Positions 1 through 8,853 are shown, counted from the first letter of the stretch. The stretch: 21,158 bases of DNA from JBBSGD01 sp038254435 (GCA_038254435.1 JBBSGD010000034.1:1-21158), one strand, 5' to 3'. Made by a program: numbers and translations. Notes: generated from the sequence alone by a model not told the origin.

Positions 1-24
1 GCGTGGCGGCTAGAATGATGGTTC

Positions 25-2325
25 ATGTCCCCTTCTCCAAAGAACCCCATGCGCGCCGTCGCCGTTGCACTCGTGATGGCACTGTCCGCATCCGCGTGCG
101 GGGTGGTTCACGACCTGGCCAACCTTCCGAAGCTGAAGCACTGGCAGCTGCACATCAACAACCAGCCACAGACTTCCAAGATCCTCGACGACAAAGGGCA
201 TCTGATCACCAGTCTGCACGGCGAGCAGAACCGCACCATCGTGCCTGTGAGCAAGATCCCCAAGCGGCTGCAGAGAGCCGTGATCTCGATCGAGGACCAG
301 CGCTTCTACCAGCACTCGGGCGTCGACTTCCACGCGGTATTCAGGGCGCTGGTCGCCAACGTCACGAGCGGCAGCGTGCAGGAGGGTGGCTCGACCATCA
401 CCCAGCAATACGTCAAGAACGCCATCATCGCACCGGGCAAGACGGCGGCTGAGACCCTCAAGCGCAAAATCGACGAGGCCGCGCTCGCTCGTCAGCTCGA
501 AACGAAGCTCACCAAGAAGCAGATTCTCGAGCGCTACCTCAACACGGTCTATTTCGGCGAAGGTGCGTATGGGGTTCAGGCCGCCGCCTACACGTACTTT
601 GGGATTCCCTCCAAGAAGCTCAATCTCGCCCAGTCGGCGCTGCTCGCCGGGATAATCCGCTCGCCCGAGACCTACGACCCCTTCCAGCACCCCAAGCGCG
701 CCAAGAAGCGCCGCAACCTCGTTCTTTTCAAGATGCACCAGCTTGGCCACGCAACGGCAGCACAAACCAAGCTCGCCAAGCACGCAAAGATCCATCTGCA
801 TTCTGGCAATCCGGAGTATCCCGCTCCTTACTTCATCGACTACGTAGAGCGGCTCATCAAGTACGACCCCCGCTTCAACGTCCTCGGCAAGACCGTGGCA
901 CAACGCGAGAAGAGGCTTTTCCAGGGCGGCTTGCGCATACGCACGACGGTGGATCTCAAGATGCAGCGTGAGGCCGAGCACGCGGTAAACGGGATCCTCT
1001 ACCAGCCGAGCGACCCGCACGGCGCCCTCGTGTCTCTCAATCCGCGCACGGGAAGCATCAAGGCGATGGTCGGTGGCCGCGACTGGTTCGCCAAACCCAA
1101 ACAGGATCGCTTCTCCAAGTTCAATCTTGCCGTCGCAGGCGAACCCGACCTCGGCCCGGGCGGGCGCGCACCCGGGACCGGACGGCAGGCAGGGTCCTCG
1201 TTCAAGCCCTTCGCGCTGGTAGCCGCTATCGAACAAGGGATCCCCTTGTCCCAGCAGTACGAGGCCGCTCCGTGCATGACCTTCCCCAACGCAAACAACG
1301 GCGGTCCGTGGAACGTGTGCAACTACGAAGGGGAGTCCTTCTCTGGAAGAATCCCGCTGTTGCTGGCGACGATCGACAGTGTCAACGTCGTCTATGCGCA
1401 GGTCATCCTCCAGGTAGGTGCCGATGCCGTCGTGCGGGTCGCGCATGACATGGGAGTGCGCTCTCCGCTTCTGCCGGTCAACTCGGCAGTACTGGGCACC
1501 AATGCCGTCAACGCGCTCGACATGGTTTCGGGCTATTCAACGCTCGCTACCAACGGAACACATCATCCTCCCGTCGCCATCACCAAGATTCTCAACAAGC
1601 ACGGCGGAGTGATCTACAAGGACCACTCGATCGCACACGACGCCGTCAGCCCTTCGGTCTCCTACATCGCAACGAGCGCCCTCGAGCAGGTCATCCAGCA
1701 AGGGACCGGCACCGCCGCCAACATCGGCAGACCGGCGGCCGGGAAAACGGGGACCGCGCAGGAGTACCGTGACGCATGGTTCGTCGGTTACACACCCGAC
1801 CTTGCGACCGCGGTGTGGGTCGGATATCCGGACGGCGAGATCGAGATGAAACCCTACTGCTTGACCTCCATCGGCTGTCGCCCCACACGAATCGGTGCGA
1901 CAGGAGTGACGGGCGGCTCATGGCCGGCCGAGATCTGGCACAACTACATGCTGGCGGCTCTCGCCGGGACGCCTCCCACCCCGTTCACACAGCCCGCCAC
2001 CGGTCTGAGTACAGTAACGATCGACACGCGCAACGGGTGCCTTGCCGGCCCCTACACGCCCAGCACCTCGACGGCCACAGCAACCTTTGCACCGGGCACC
2101 GAACCCACCACCTCGTGCCTGGAGCCCGGCGATCTGCCAAAGGCACAGCCGTCGCCGACGCCCAAACCATCACCCAGCAAGTCACCCGCGCCGGCGCCGT
2201 CTCCTTCGGCGAAGCCGTCGCCCACGCCCACCCCCACCCCAACCCCAACATCCACTCCGAAGCCCAAGCCGTCTCCCAAGCCGGGGAAGGGCCACGGCGG
2301 CGGCAAGAACGGCAAGAAGGGTTAG
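25..2325 (+). CDS. Bifunctional class A penicillin-binding protein (PBP1a-like glycosyltransferase/transpeptidase)
   Basis: The protein (766 aa) polymerises lipid II into glycan strands and cross-links the peptides outside the membrane. The N-terminal half is a glycosyltransferase 51 domain: the EDQRF motif has the catalytic Glu at residue 90, followed by GGSTITQQ and YLNTVYFGEGAYG. The transpeptidase domain has SxxK (S391, K394), SVN (S452, N454) and KTG (574-576), so both activities look intact. The last 60 or so residues are a Pro/Ser/Thr/Lys-rich tail ending in Gly and Lys, probably disordered and wall-associated. ATG 25 is the first possible start, because an in-frame TGA lies at 16-18; ATG 49 (Met9) is an alternative, and neither has a clear SD. 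Residues 9-25 form a hydrophobic stretch ending in a Cys (A-S-A-C), which resembles a relaxed lipobox rather than the usual uncleaved anchor. It is convergent with mpg, with 6 nt between the stop codons. Confidence 0.95.
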   Translation: MSPSPKNPMRAVAVALVMALSASACGVVHDLANLPKLKHWQLHINNQPQTSKILDDKGHLITSLHGEQNRTIVPVSKIPKRLQRAVISIEDQRFYQHSGVDFHAVFRALVANVTSGSVQEGGSTITQQYVKNAIIAPGKTAAETLKRKIDEAALARQLETKLTKKQILERYLNTVYFGEGAYGVQAAAYTYFGIPSKKLNLAQSALLAGIIRSPETYDPFQHPKRAKKRRNLVLFKMHQLGHATAAQTKLAKHAKIHLHSGNPEYPAPYFIDYVERLIKYDPRFNVLGKTVAQREKRLFQGGLRIRTTVDLKMQREAEHAVNGILYQPSDPHGALVSLNPRTGSIKAMVGGRDWFAKPKQDRFSKFNLAVAGEPDLGPGGRAPGTGRQAGSSFKPFALVAAIEQGIPLSQQYEAAPCMTFPNANNGGPWNVCNYEGESFSGRIPLLLATIDSVNVVYAQVILQVGADAVVRVAHDMGVRSPLLPVNSAVLGTNAVNALDMVSGYSTLATNGTHHPPVAITKILNKHGGVIYKDHSIAHDAVSPSVSYIATSALEQVIQQGTGTAANIGRPAAGKTGTAQEYRDAWFVGYTPDLATAVWVGYPDGEIEMKPYCLTSIGCRPTRIGATGVTGGSWPAEIWHNYMLAALAGTPPTPFTQPATGLSTVTIDTRNGCLAGPYTPSTSTATATFAPGTEPTTSCLEPGDLPKAQPSPTPKPSPSKSPAPAPSPSAKPSPTPTPTPTPTSTPKPKPSPKPGKGHGGGKNGKKG

Positions 2326-2331
2326 GCAGGC

Positions 2332-2934
2332 TCAGCCCCGCCGCGACGCGAAGGGGCTGCCCGGGACTACCCAGCGCCACTCGAGATCATCCCCCTTGCC
2401 GGTCGACAGCCCGATGCGTTTGGTGCGCGCGACGGATCCGTGCCGGTACTCATCGGTGAGCTCATCCTCGGCCACCCAGCTGACGCCCCCGCGCAGCAAA
2501 GTAGTTGCGTCCGAGCGGCCATCGAGGCCCATCGCCTGGGCGAGCCGCGCGGGGCCGGCCGCGAGCAAGCGCTCGTCGACGATGCCGGGGCGGCGCGCGA
2601 ACATGACATCGCTTCCTTCTACCGGTTCCCCTGCTCGAAGCAGCACCGCTTCGCACACCCCTTCGGGTGCACAGACGATGTTTGCGCACCAATGCATGCC
2701 GTAGGTGAAGTAAACGTAGAGTCGCCCGGGACGCCCGTACATGGTCTCCGTACGTGCGGTCATTCCCCTGTAACCGTGCGAGCCCGGGTCGAGCTTCCCC
2801 CTGTACGCCTCTACCTCCACGAGTCTCACGCTCGTCCGATCGCGACCGTCGTCGCGCACGAGGACGCAGCCGATCAGATCACGCGCAACCGCAAGCGCGT
2901 CGCGCCGGTAGAAGGCGGCGGACAGACGCGGCAC
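2332..2934 (-). CDS. mpg: 3-methyladenine DNA glycosylase (AAG/MPG family)
   Basis: A base-excision repair enzyme (200 aa) that removes alkylated purines such as 3-methyladenine and hypoxanthine. It is recognised by the EVEAY motif, whose second Glu (E42) aligns with the catalytic Glu of the human AAG family, by the nearby DPGSH segment, and by the YVYFTYGMHWCANIV core strand. The length is normal for bacterial members. The start is a GTG, 6 nt after the argF stop, with no convincing SD, so it is probably read by coupling as the last gene of the infC-pheST-argF transcript. In mycobacteria, as I recall, mpg also lies downstream of the pheST-arg region, so the position looks ancestral. No terminator hairpin is visible before the convergent PBP gene. 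Confidence 0.93.
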   Translation of the reverse strand: MPRLSAAFYRRDALAVARDLIGCVLVRDDGRDRTSVRLVEVEAYRGKLDPGSHGYRGMTARTETMYGRPGRLYVYFTYGMHWCANIVCAPEGVCEAVLLRAGEPVEGSDVMFARRPGIVDERLLAAGPARLAQAMGLDGRSDATTLLRGGVSWVAEDELTDEYRHGSVARTKRIGLSTGKGDDLEWRWVVPGSPFASRRG

Positions 2935-2940
2935 CGAACG

Positions 2941-3861
2941 CTATCCGGCCAAGAGCCAGGCGAGAAGGGCCTTTTGAGTATGAAGCCTGTTTGCAGCCTG
3001 GACGAACACGACCGAATGCACGCCGTCCATTACGCCGGCGGCTATCTCCTGACCCCGGTGCGCCGGCAGGCAATGCATGACGATTACGTCCTCCTCCGCC
3101 AGGTCCACCAGCTTCTCGTCTATCTGATAGCCCGCAAACGTCTGCAGTCGCGCCGCGGCTTCATCTTCCTGGCCCATCGAGGCCCACACATCTGTGTAGA
3201 GGATGCCGGCCCCACGCGCGGCCTCCTCGACGCTGTTCGTCACGCGCGCCGAACCCCCGGTCGAGGACGCGATCTCTTCGCAGCGCCGGACGATCCCCGG
3301 CTGCGGCTCGTAGCCTCGGGGCGTGGCAACACGCACGTGGATGCCGGCCTTGACCCCGGACAGCATGAGTGAGTGCGCGACGTTGTTGCCGTCCCCGAAG
3401 TAGGCGAGTACCTGACCCGCGAGCCCGCCTCGTTCCTCTGTGATCGTCTGCAGGTCCGCGAGCGCCTGACAAGGATGCTCGAGATCGCTGAGCATGTTGA
3501 TGACCGGCACGGTGGCAGCATCCGCAAGCTCGGTGAGCCGCTCCTGTGCGAAGGTCCGGACCGCGATCGCATCTACGTAGCCCGCCAGGACCGCGCCCGT
3601 GTCCGCAATCGTCTCACCGCGCCCAAGCTGCAACTCGTCGCCCCGCAACACGACCGCGTCCCCTCCCAACTGAGTTACGGCGACCTCGAACGAGACGCGC
3701 GTGCGCGTCGACGGCTTCTCGAAGATGAGCGCCACCTGCCGTCCGGCGAGGCGATCGCAGAACTCTCGAGGAGATGCCTTGAGCTGAGCCGCCAGCTCGA
3801 GAAGTCTCGTCTGCTCCTTTTCGGTCACGTCGTCGGATGACAGGAAGTCACGCTCGGGCAT
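2941..3861 (-). CDS. argF: Ornithine carbamoyltransferase
   Basis: Makes citrulline from ornithine and carbamoyl phosphate in arginine synthesis (306 aa, cytoplasmic, normally a trimer). It carries the carbamoyl-phosphate loop STRTR (residues 51-55), HPCQ (129-132), the ornithine-binding SMG loop (in VWASMG) and the C-terminal HCLP motif (in MHCLPAHRG). All are intact, so the enzyme should be active. The ATG start has an AAGG-type SD 7 nt upstream and lies 28 nt after the pheT stop. In many actinobacteria argC, argJ, argB and argD lie between pheT and argF, and argR, argG and argH follow. None of these is here: argF is alone between pheT and mpg. A catabolic ornithine carbamoyltransferase cannot be fully excluded by sequence alone, but the synteny favours the anabolic one. 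Confidence 0.95.
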   Translation of the reverse strand: MPERDFLSSDDVTEKEQTRLLELAAQLKASPREFCDRLAGRQVALIFEKPSTRTRVSFEVAVTQLGGDAVVLRGDELQLGRGETIADTGAVLAGYVDAIAVRTFAQERLTELADAATVPVINMLSDLEHPCQALADLQTITEERGGLAGQVLAYFGDGNNVAHSLMLSGVKAGIHVRVATPRGYEPQPGIVRRCEEIASSTGGSARVTNSVEEAARGAGILYTDVWASMGQEDEAAARLQTFAGYQIDEKLVDLAEEDVIVMHCLPAHRGQEIAAGVMDGVHSVVFVQAANRLHTQKALLAWLLAG

Positions 3862-3889
3862 GGGTTCGCCTTTCTAGTCAAGAGGGTTT

Positions 3890-6283
3890 TCAGGCGCGCA
3901 GCTCCGCCCCGTATCTTGCTTCCAGCTCGCGCACGATTCTGTCGCGCACCATGAGCGCCTCTTCACGCGACAGCGTTCGATCAGACGCTCGCAGCTCGAG
4001 CGCATAAGCGAGGCTCTTTCTGCCTGCGGGGACTTGCCGGCCGGCGTACACGTCGAAAAGACGGGCGGCGACGAGCTCCGGCTCCCCGGCCGAGCGGAGC
4101 GCGGCGGCGACCGACTGAGCCGGCGTCTCCTCGTCGACTACAACCGCGACATCAACGTACGCCGAGGGAAACTGCGTGGGAATCTCAACCCCGATCCGCC
4201 CGGCGAGCTCTGACCACAACGGATCGAGACGCAGCTCGAAGGCAGACGCGCCCGGCGCCACCCGGAAGAGGTCGCACACGGTGGGATGAAGATCTCCGAG
4301 CGTCCCTATGCGCTCGCCGGCCAGCATCAGCGCCGCTGCGCGCGTCGGGTGCCACGGCATCCCGTCTACCGGAGCGCACCCGAGAGGGGGAAGGCGCAGC
4401 GCTCGGAGCGCGGACTCGAGCGCGCCCTTGAGCCGGAAGAAGTCCCACTTCTCCGAAGGGTGTCTCCAGTCGCCGGCCGAGCGGTGGCCCGCAGCGACGC
4501 AAGACAGCAGCGCGGGTTCGTTGGGCAGGTCGCCTCCGGCAACCAAGACGTAGGCGCGGGCGATCTCGAAGAGCGCGACCCCAGGCGCATGCCGCGCCAG
4601 ATTGTAGGACGCGGCTCGCAGCAGACCCGGTAGCAGAGTCGTTCTCAGCTCGGCCTCATCGTGGTTCATCGGATTCGCTATCCGCACGGCCGGGTGGCTC
4701 GCAGGATCCCCTGATAGCCCCAGCCGGTCCATGTCCCCGTCGTCGCGAAACGAATCCGTGTAGGCCTCGGTGAGGCCGAGCGCGCAGAGAGTGCGCCTCA
4801 GGGTCCTGTCGGCCGCCTGGAGAGGCTTCAGCCCGCCGGCTCCTCCGTGCGGCAGGCGCGCGGGGATCAGGTCGAGTCCGGCGAGGCGGGCTACCTCCTC
4901 GACGAGATCTATCTCCCGCCGTAGATCGCGCCGCCATGAGGGGACTACTGCGTGCAACGTCTCCCCGCGTTCGGTTACCTCCAGGCCGAGGGACCGCAGA
5001 TGGTGCGCTTGCTCTCCGGCGGGAATGTCCACGCCGAGTATCCGGCCGGTCCGGGGGGGCCGGAGCTCGATCGCGACGGGTTCGTACGGCTGTGGATAGG
5101 CGTCGGCGACTCGCGCCGCGACCCGGCCCCCTGCGAGCACGCGTAACAGCTCGGCGCAGCGCGCGGCCGCGTAGCCGGCCATTTCGGGATCGCTGCCGCG
5201 CTCGAAGCGCGCCGACGCCTCACTCAAGAGCCCGAGCCGCCGGCTGGTCAACGACACGCTGGCCGGCTCGAAGTGCGCGGACTCGATGACCACCTCCGTC
5301 GTAGCACCGGACACCTCGGAGTCGAGCCCACCCATCACGCCGGCGATGGCAAGGGCGCCCCCGGGGTCGGCAATCACGAGATCGCGCTCTTGGAGGTTGC
5401 GCTTCACGCCGTCGAGGGTGACAATGCGCTCGTCGCGACTCGCTCGTCGCACGACTATGCGGCCCTCGGCAATCTTGGATGCATCGAAAGCGTGCAGCGG
5501 CTGACCGGTTTCGAGCAGCACGTAGTTGGTGATGTCCACGACATTCGAGATGGGGCGCACGCCCAGCCTCAGCAACCTTGCTTGAAGCCAGGCAGGCGAC
5601 GGCGCGCCTGCGATCTCTGTGGCATAGCGCGCCAGATAACGCGGGCAGCCTTGCTCGTCGCGCACCTCGACGGTGACAGGTGAATGAAGGGACTCGTCTT
5701 CTTGCACGATCGCATCCGGAACCGTTAGCTCATCGCCGAGGACTGCGGCGACCTCGCGCGCGATGCCGATCATCCCCATGCAGTCGCCGCGGTTCGGGGT
5801 GATCTCGAGATCGATGACGGTATCGTCAAGCCCAAGCACCGCTACGACATCCGCACCGAGCTCGGCATCGGGGGCCAGCACGAGGATGCCCGAGTGGTCC
5901 TGCGAGATCCCCAGCTCCGCGCCCGAGCACAGCATCCCATTGCTGATGACGCCGCGCATCTTGCGAGCCGTTAGCGCGAGGCCCGGCAGCCTGGCCCCGA
6001 CCGGTGCGAGGGGCACTCGGTCCCCCACTGCGAAGTTCTTCGCGCCGCACACGACCTCTTGTGACGCGCCGTCCACAAGCCCGACGTCCACCAGTGACAA
6101 GTTGTCGGCGCCGGGGTGCTTCCTTATCCCCAGCACCTGGGCCACCACCACGCCCCTGATCTCGGAAGAGGCCACCGTGACGGTTTCGACCTTGCTGCCC
6201 GAGAAGTTCAGCACCCGGACGAGCTCCTCGAGCGGAACGGCGGCCGGTGTCAGCTCCCTTAGCCACTCGAGGCTCACCTTCAT
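3890..6283 (-). CDS. pheT: Phenylalanine--tRNA ligase beta subunit
   Basis: The beta subunit of the (alpha-beta)2 phenylalanyl-tRNA synthetase, 797 aa, normal length. Residues about 40-150 form the EMAP-type tRNA-binding domain (GVVVAQVLGIRKHPGADNL and following). The B3/4 editing domain comes next, then B5 (about 395-480) and a catalytic-core-like region. The final 90 or so residues are the FDX-ACB anticodon-binding domain, including the segment FPSAYVDVAVVVD. The reading frame is open for another 81 codons upstream, but that part encodes no synthetase sequence and overlaps pheS. The true start is the ATG whose first four bases also form the pheS TGA stop (ATGA overlap), which points to translational coupling and equal subunit supply. 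Confidence 0.96.
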   Translation of the reverse strand: MKVSLEWLRELTPAAVPLEELVRVLNFSGSKVETVTVASSEIRGVVVAQVLGIRKHPGADNLSLVDVGLVDGASQEVVCGAKNFAVGDRVPLAPVGARLPGLALTARKMRGVISNGMLCSGAELGISQDHSGILVLAPDAELGADVVAVLGLDDTVIDLEITPNRGDCMGMIGIAREVAAVLGDELTVPDAIVQEDESLHSPVTVEVRDEQGCPRYLARYATEIAGAPSPAWLQARLLRLGVRPISNVVDITNYVLLETGQPLHAFDASKIAEGRIVVRRASRDERIVTLDGVKRNLQERDLVIADPGGALAIAGVMGGLDSEVSGATTEVVIESAHFEPASVSLTSRRLGLLSEASARFERGSDPEMAGYAAARCAELLRVLAGGRVAARVADAYPQPYEPVAIELRPPRTGRILGVDIPAGEQAHHLRSLGLEVTERGETLHAVVPSWRRDLRREIDLVEEVARLAGLDLIPARLPHGGAGGLKPLQAADRTLRRTLCALGLTEAYTDSFRDDGDMDRLGLSGDPASHPAVRIANPMNHDEAELRTTLLPGLLRAASYNLARHAPGVALFEIARAYVLVAGGDLPNEPALLSCVAAGHRSAGDWRHPSEKWDFFRLKGALESALRALRLPPLGCAPVDGMPWHPTRAAALMLAGERIGTLGDLHPTVCDLFRVAPGASAFELRLDPLWSELAGRIGVEIPTQFPSAYVDVAVVVDEETPAQSVAAALRSAGEPELVAARLFDVYAGRQVPAGRKSLAYALELRASDRTLSREEALMVRDRIVRELEARYGAELRA

Positions 6284-7335
6284 GTGAGTCCGCCGAACTG
6301 GGCCAGAAAGCGAAGATCGTTCTCCCAGAAGGCGCGGATCGGACCGACGCCCTGAGACACGGAGGCAATCCGTTCTACCCCACAACCGAAGGCGAAGCCC
6401 GTGTAGCGCTCGGGGTCGTATCCGACCCGCTCGAGCAGATAAGGATCGACCATTCCGCAGCCGAGAAGCTCTATCCATCCCTCTTGCTTGCAGATGCGGC
6501 AGCCCTTGGCTTTGCAGTTGAAGCACATGACGTCCATCTCGGCCGACGGCTCGGTGAAGGGAAAGAAGCTGGGCCGCAGCCTGATGTCGAGATCGCGCCC
6601 GAAGACCGCGCGCGCAAAGGCGAGGAGCACCCCTTTGAGGTCGCCCATGGTGATGTTCTCGTCAACCGCGAGACCCTCTATTTGAACGAACGAATTGAGG
6701 TGTGTAGCGTCCTGCTCGTCGCGCCGATAACAACGTCCCGGGGCGACAACGTAGACGGGTGGGTCGTGCGCCTCCATGGTCCTTATCTGGACCGGCGAAG
6801 TGTGGGTCCTCAGCACCACGTCGTCCCTGCCCGCTATGTAGTAGGTGTCCTGGGGCGAGCGCGACGGATGAGTCGGCGGCGTGTTCAGCGCGTCGAAGTT
6901 GTAGCTCGTCAGCTCCACCTCTGGTCCCTCGGCAAGTCGAAAGCCGAGGCCCACGAAGATGTCCACGAGCTCCCATGTCAGGCGCGTGAGCGGATGGATG
7001 GAGCCGAGTGCGTGGTAGTCGCCGGGAAGGGACACATCGATACGGTCGCGGGCCCAGCGGCGCTCGGTTTCGTCCGCCTGAAACCTCTCGCGCCGCTGGG
7101 CGATCGCCAGCTCGAGCGCACTGTGAACCTCGTTGGCCAGCTTGCCGAGCTCCGGCTTCTCCTCGGCCGGCGCGTCGCGCAGGCCGGCGCGCGCCCGGGA
7201 CAGCGCAGCCTTGCGCCCCAGCACCCTTATGCGGGCTTCCTCCAGCGCCTCCAGATCCGAGGCCGCGGCGATGCGCTCGAGTCCCTCGCGCAGCGCTTCG
7301 TCAAACCCGGCGCGAAGATCCTTCGTCTCGCTCAC
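6280..7335 (-). CDS. pheS: Phenylalanine--tRNA ligase alpha subunit
   Basis: The catalytic subunit (351 aa) that activates Phe and charges tRNA-Phe. The N-terminal 90 or so residues form a coiled-coil arm that contacts tRNA. The class II core follows, with motif 1 around HPLTR, motif 2 around PGRCYRRDEQDATH, and motif 3 in GCGVERIA near the C-terminus. A Cys-rich segment, CFNCKAKGCRICK, sits where many bacterial PheS proteins carry one. The start is GTG and overlaps the stop of the upstream kinase gene (GTGA). The end overlaps the pheT start by 4 nt. No T-box leader is visible upstream, so expression seems to depend on the operon promoter before infC. Confidence 0.96.
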   Translation of the reverse strand: MSETKDLRAGFDEALREGLERIAAASDLEALEEARIRVLGRKAALSRARAGLRDAPAEEKPELGKLANEVHSALELAIAQRRERFQADETERRWARDRIDVSLPGDYHALGSIHPLTRLTWELVDIFVGLGFRLAEGPEVELTSYNFDALNTPPTHPSRSPQDTYYIAGRDDVVLRTHTSPVQIRTMEAHDPPVYVVAPGRCYRRDEQDATHLNSFVQIEGLAVDENITMGDLKGVLLAFARAVFGRDLDIRLRPSFFPFTEPSAEMDVMCFNCKAKGCRICKQEGWIELLGCGMVDPYLLERVGYDPERYTGFAFGCGVERIASVSQGVGPIRAFWENDLRFLAQFGGLT

Positions 7336-8021
7336 ACCGAATCCCCGGCTAGAGGCAGGGTCAAGGAAAAGGTGGACCCGCGGCCGGGCGCGCTCGTCAC
7401 CTCGAGGCGGCCGCCGTGGGCCGCCGCCATCCGGTGCGCGAGGTAGAGGCCGAGTCCCGATCCGTTGGGACCTGCCATTTGGCCCCTCGGGGCGGGTTCC
7501 AAGAACACCCTTTCCAGCCTGTCTGCCTCGATTCCGACGCCGTGGTCGCGCACCAGCAACACGACGCTTGTGGCATCACGGTGAGCTTCGATCTCGACGG
7601 GGACGTCCTCGGAGAACTTGAGCCCGTTCTCGACGAGACCGGCGATGAGCGACGCGGCTCGCTCCCGGTCGACGTCCACGGTCAGCCCGGTGGGAACGTT
7701 TACCGTCGCCTCGACCACGGAGCGGCGCTTGCGCAGCTCCGCGAGGCCGTCTTGGACCACATCGCTCAGCTCGGCCGGCACGAGCCGCAGGTCGAGTCGG
7801 CCGGCCTCGACGCGCGCCAGGTCGATGACCTCACCGACGATCCGTCCCATGCGGTCGGCGTCGGTGAGAATCGTGGCGACAAACTGCTGCCGCTGCTCAT
7901 CGCTGAAACGGTCCCACCGCTCGACGAGTGTCGCGGAGAAACCCTTGACCGCGGTCAGCGGCGAGCGCAGCTCGTGCGAGATGCTGGCTATGAGGTCGGC
8001 GAAGCTCCTATCGTCATCCAT
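7332..8021 (-). CDS. Soluble sensor-less histidine kinase
   Basis: A 229-aa kinase core with no transmembrane segment and no PAS, GAF or HAMP domain. HisKA starts almost at once: the H-box SISHELRSPLTAVKG has the phospho-acceptor His16. The ATPase domain has an N-box with the key Asn132 (ENGLKFS), though the first N-box Asn is replaced by Gly. It also has a G1 box DHGVGI (D159) and a G2 box GSGLGL (187-192). It therefore looks able to bind ATP and autophosphorylate. ATG 8021 is the only plausible start; it has no strong SD and lies 33 nt after the methyltransferase stop. The stop overlaps the pheS GTG. I recall a histidine kinase between the rRNA methyltransferase and pheS in Streptomyces too, so the placement may be conserved. 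The input signal must come from a partner protein or the cytoplasm. The cognate regulator is unknown; the stand-alone REC protein at 14910-15362 is a candidate. Confidence 0.9.
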   Translation of the reverse strand: MDDDRSFADLIASISHELRSPLTAVKGFSATLVERWDRFSDEQRQQFVATILTDADRMGRIVGEVIDLARVEAGRLDLRLVPAELSDVVQDGLAELRKRRSVVEATVNVPTGLTVDVDRERAASLIAGLVENGLKFSEDVPVEIEAHRDATSVVLLVRDHGVGIEADRLERVFLEPAPRGQMAGPNGSGLGLYLAHRMAAAHGGRLEVTSAPGRGSTFSLTLPLAGDSV

Positions 8022-8054
8022 GGGAAGCCAGAGGATAAACCGGCGGCGCTGCCG

Positions 8055-8846
8055 TCACGCGGGTCGCATCCCGGCGCGCTGACGCACGGCTTCGAAGAGA
8101 AGTACCGAGCCCGCAATCCCGACGTTCAGAGACTCGGCCGGCCCCGGCATCGGGATCGTCACCGACTCGTCGACGAGATCGGCGAGGGACGAGTCGAGCC
8201 CCCAGGCCTCGTTCCCGAGAACCAGTCCCACAGGTGTCGTGAGGTCGCTGGCCGCGGCGGGTGTCCCTTGTAGCGATGTCCCCACGATCCGCATGCCTCT
8301 GTCTCTCAGCGCGATCAGGGCCGCCCGTGCCTGCACCGCGACGATGACCGGGAGGTGCCATAGCGTCCCGGCGGAGGCCCGCACAGTCTTGGGAGAGAAG
8401 GGGTCTACCGCTCCTCCGGCGAAGACGACTGCATCCGCTCCCGCGGCGACTGCCGAGCGAATGAGGGTCCCTGCGTTGCCCGGGTCGCGCACCGCGCACA
8501 GCACCACCACCAGCGAGATGTCTTGCGGAAGATCCAAGACCGTGATGCGCTCGACGGCGGCAACCGCCACCACCCCCTGCGGCGTCGTCGTGTCCGAAAG
8601 CGCGTGAATCACGTCGTCGCCCACCTCGACAACCCGAGCGCCGTTCCTTACTGCCCCCGTTCGCAGATCGTGCGCATCTTTGAATGAGACCGAAACAAAG
8701 ACCGTCTTGACGTTCGCCTCGGCGTCGAGGGCCTCGGCAACGGCGCGCGCTCCCTCGACCAAGAGCTCTCCTGTGCGCTCTCTTTCCGAGCGACGCTTCA
8801 GCTTGCGCGCCGCTAGGACATGGGGATTGCGCAGGCTGGAGATCAA
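8055..8846 (-). CDS. TrmH/SpoU family rRNA 2'-O-methyltransferase (TsnR-like)
   Basis: A SAM-dependent 2'-O-ribose methyltransferase (263 aa) of the knotted SPOUT class, probably acting on 23S rRNA. The N-terminal 95 or so residues form a SpoU substrate-binding domain, starting with the typical SLRNPHV and including LLVEG. The catalytic domain has motif 1 (RDPGNAGTLIRSA; N124, R130), motif 2 (LVLGNEAWGL; 208-217) and motif 3 (IPMPGPAESLNVGIAGSVLL; N241). The start is a TTG, 7 nt after the rplT stop; this agrees well with the usual family start, and no SD is evident. Its place directly after rplT is shared with mycobacteria and Streptomyces, where the gene is often named tsnR. The exact target nucleotide cannot be told from sequence. 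Confidence 0.92.
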   Translation of the reverse strand: MISSLRNPHVLAARKLKRRSERERTGELLVEGARAVAEALDAEANVKTVFVSVSFKDAHDLRTGAVRNGARVVEVGDDVIHALSDTTTPQGVVAVAAVERITVLDLPQDISLVVVLCAVRDPGNAGTLIRSAVAAGADAVVFAGGAVDPFSPKTVRASAGTLWHLPVIVAVQARAALIALRDRGMRIVGTSLQGTPAAASDLTTPVGLVLGNEAWGLDSSLADLVDESVTIPMPGPAESLNVGIAGSVLLFEAVRQRAGMRPA

Positions 8847-8853
8847 GGGCGAG

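Noticed and set aside
10..1446. A 478-codon minus-strand open frame opposite the PBP gene.
   Set aside because: It lies antisense to clear PBP motifs and has no recognisable domain; long antisense frames are common in GC-rich codon-biased genes.
6284..6526. N-terminal extension of pheT by 81 codons.
   Set aside because: The extra part overlaps pheS in another frame and lacks synthetase sequence; the ATGA overlap gives the true start.
8022..8054. A T-box or separate promoter before the kinase-pheS-pheT genes.
   Set aside because: The gap is 33 nt, too short for a T-box, and no promoter hexamers are visible.
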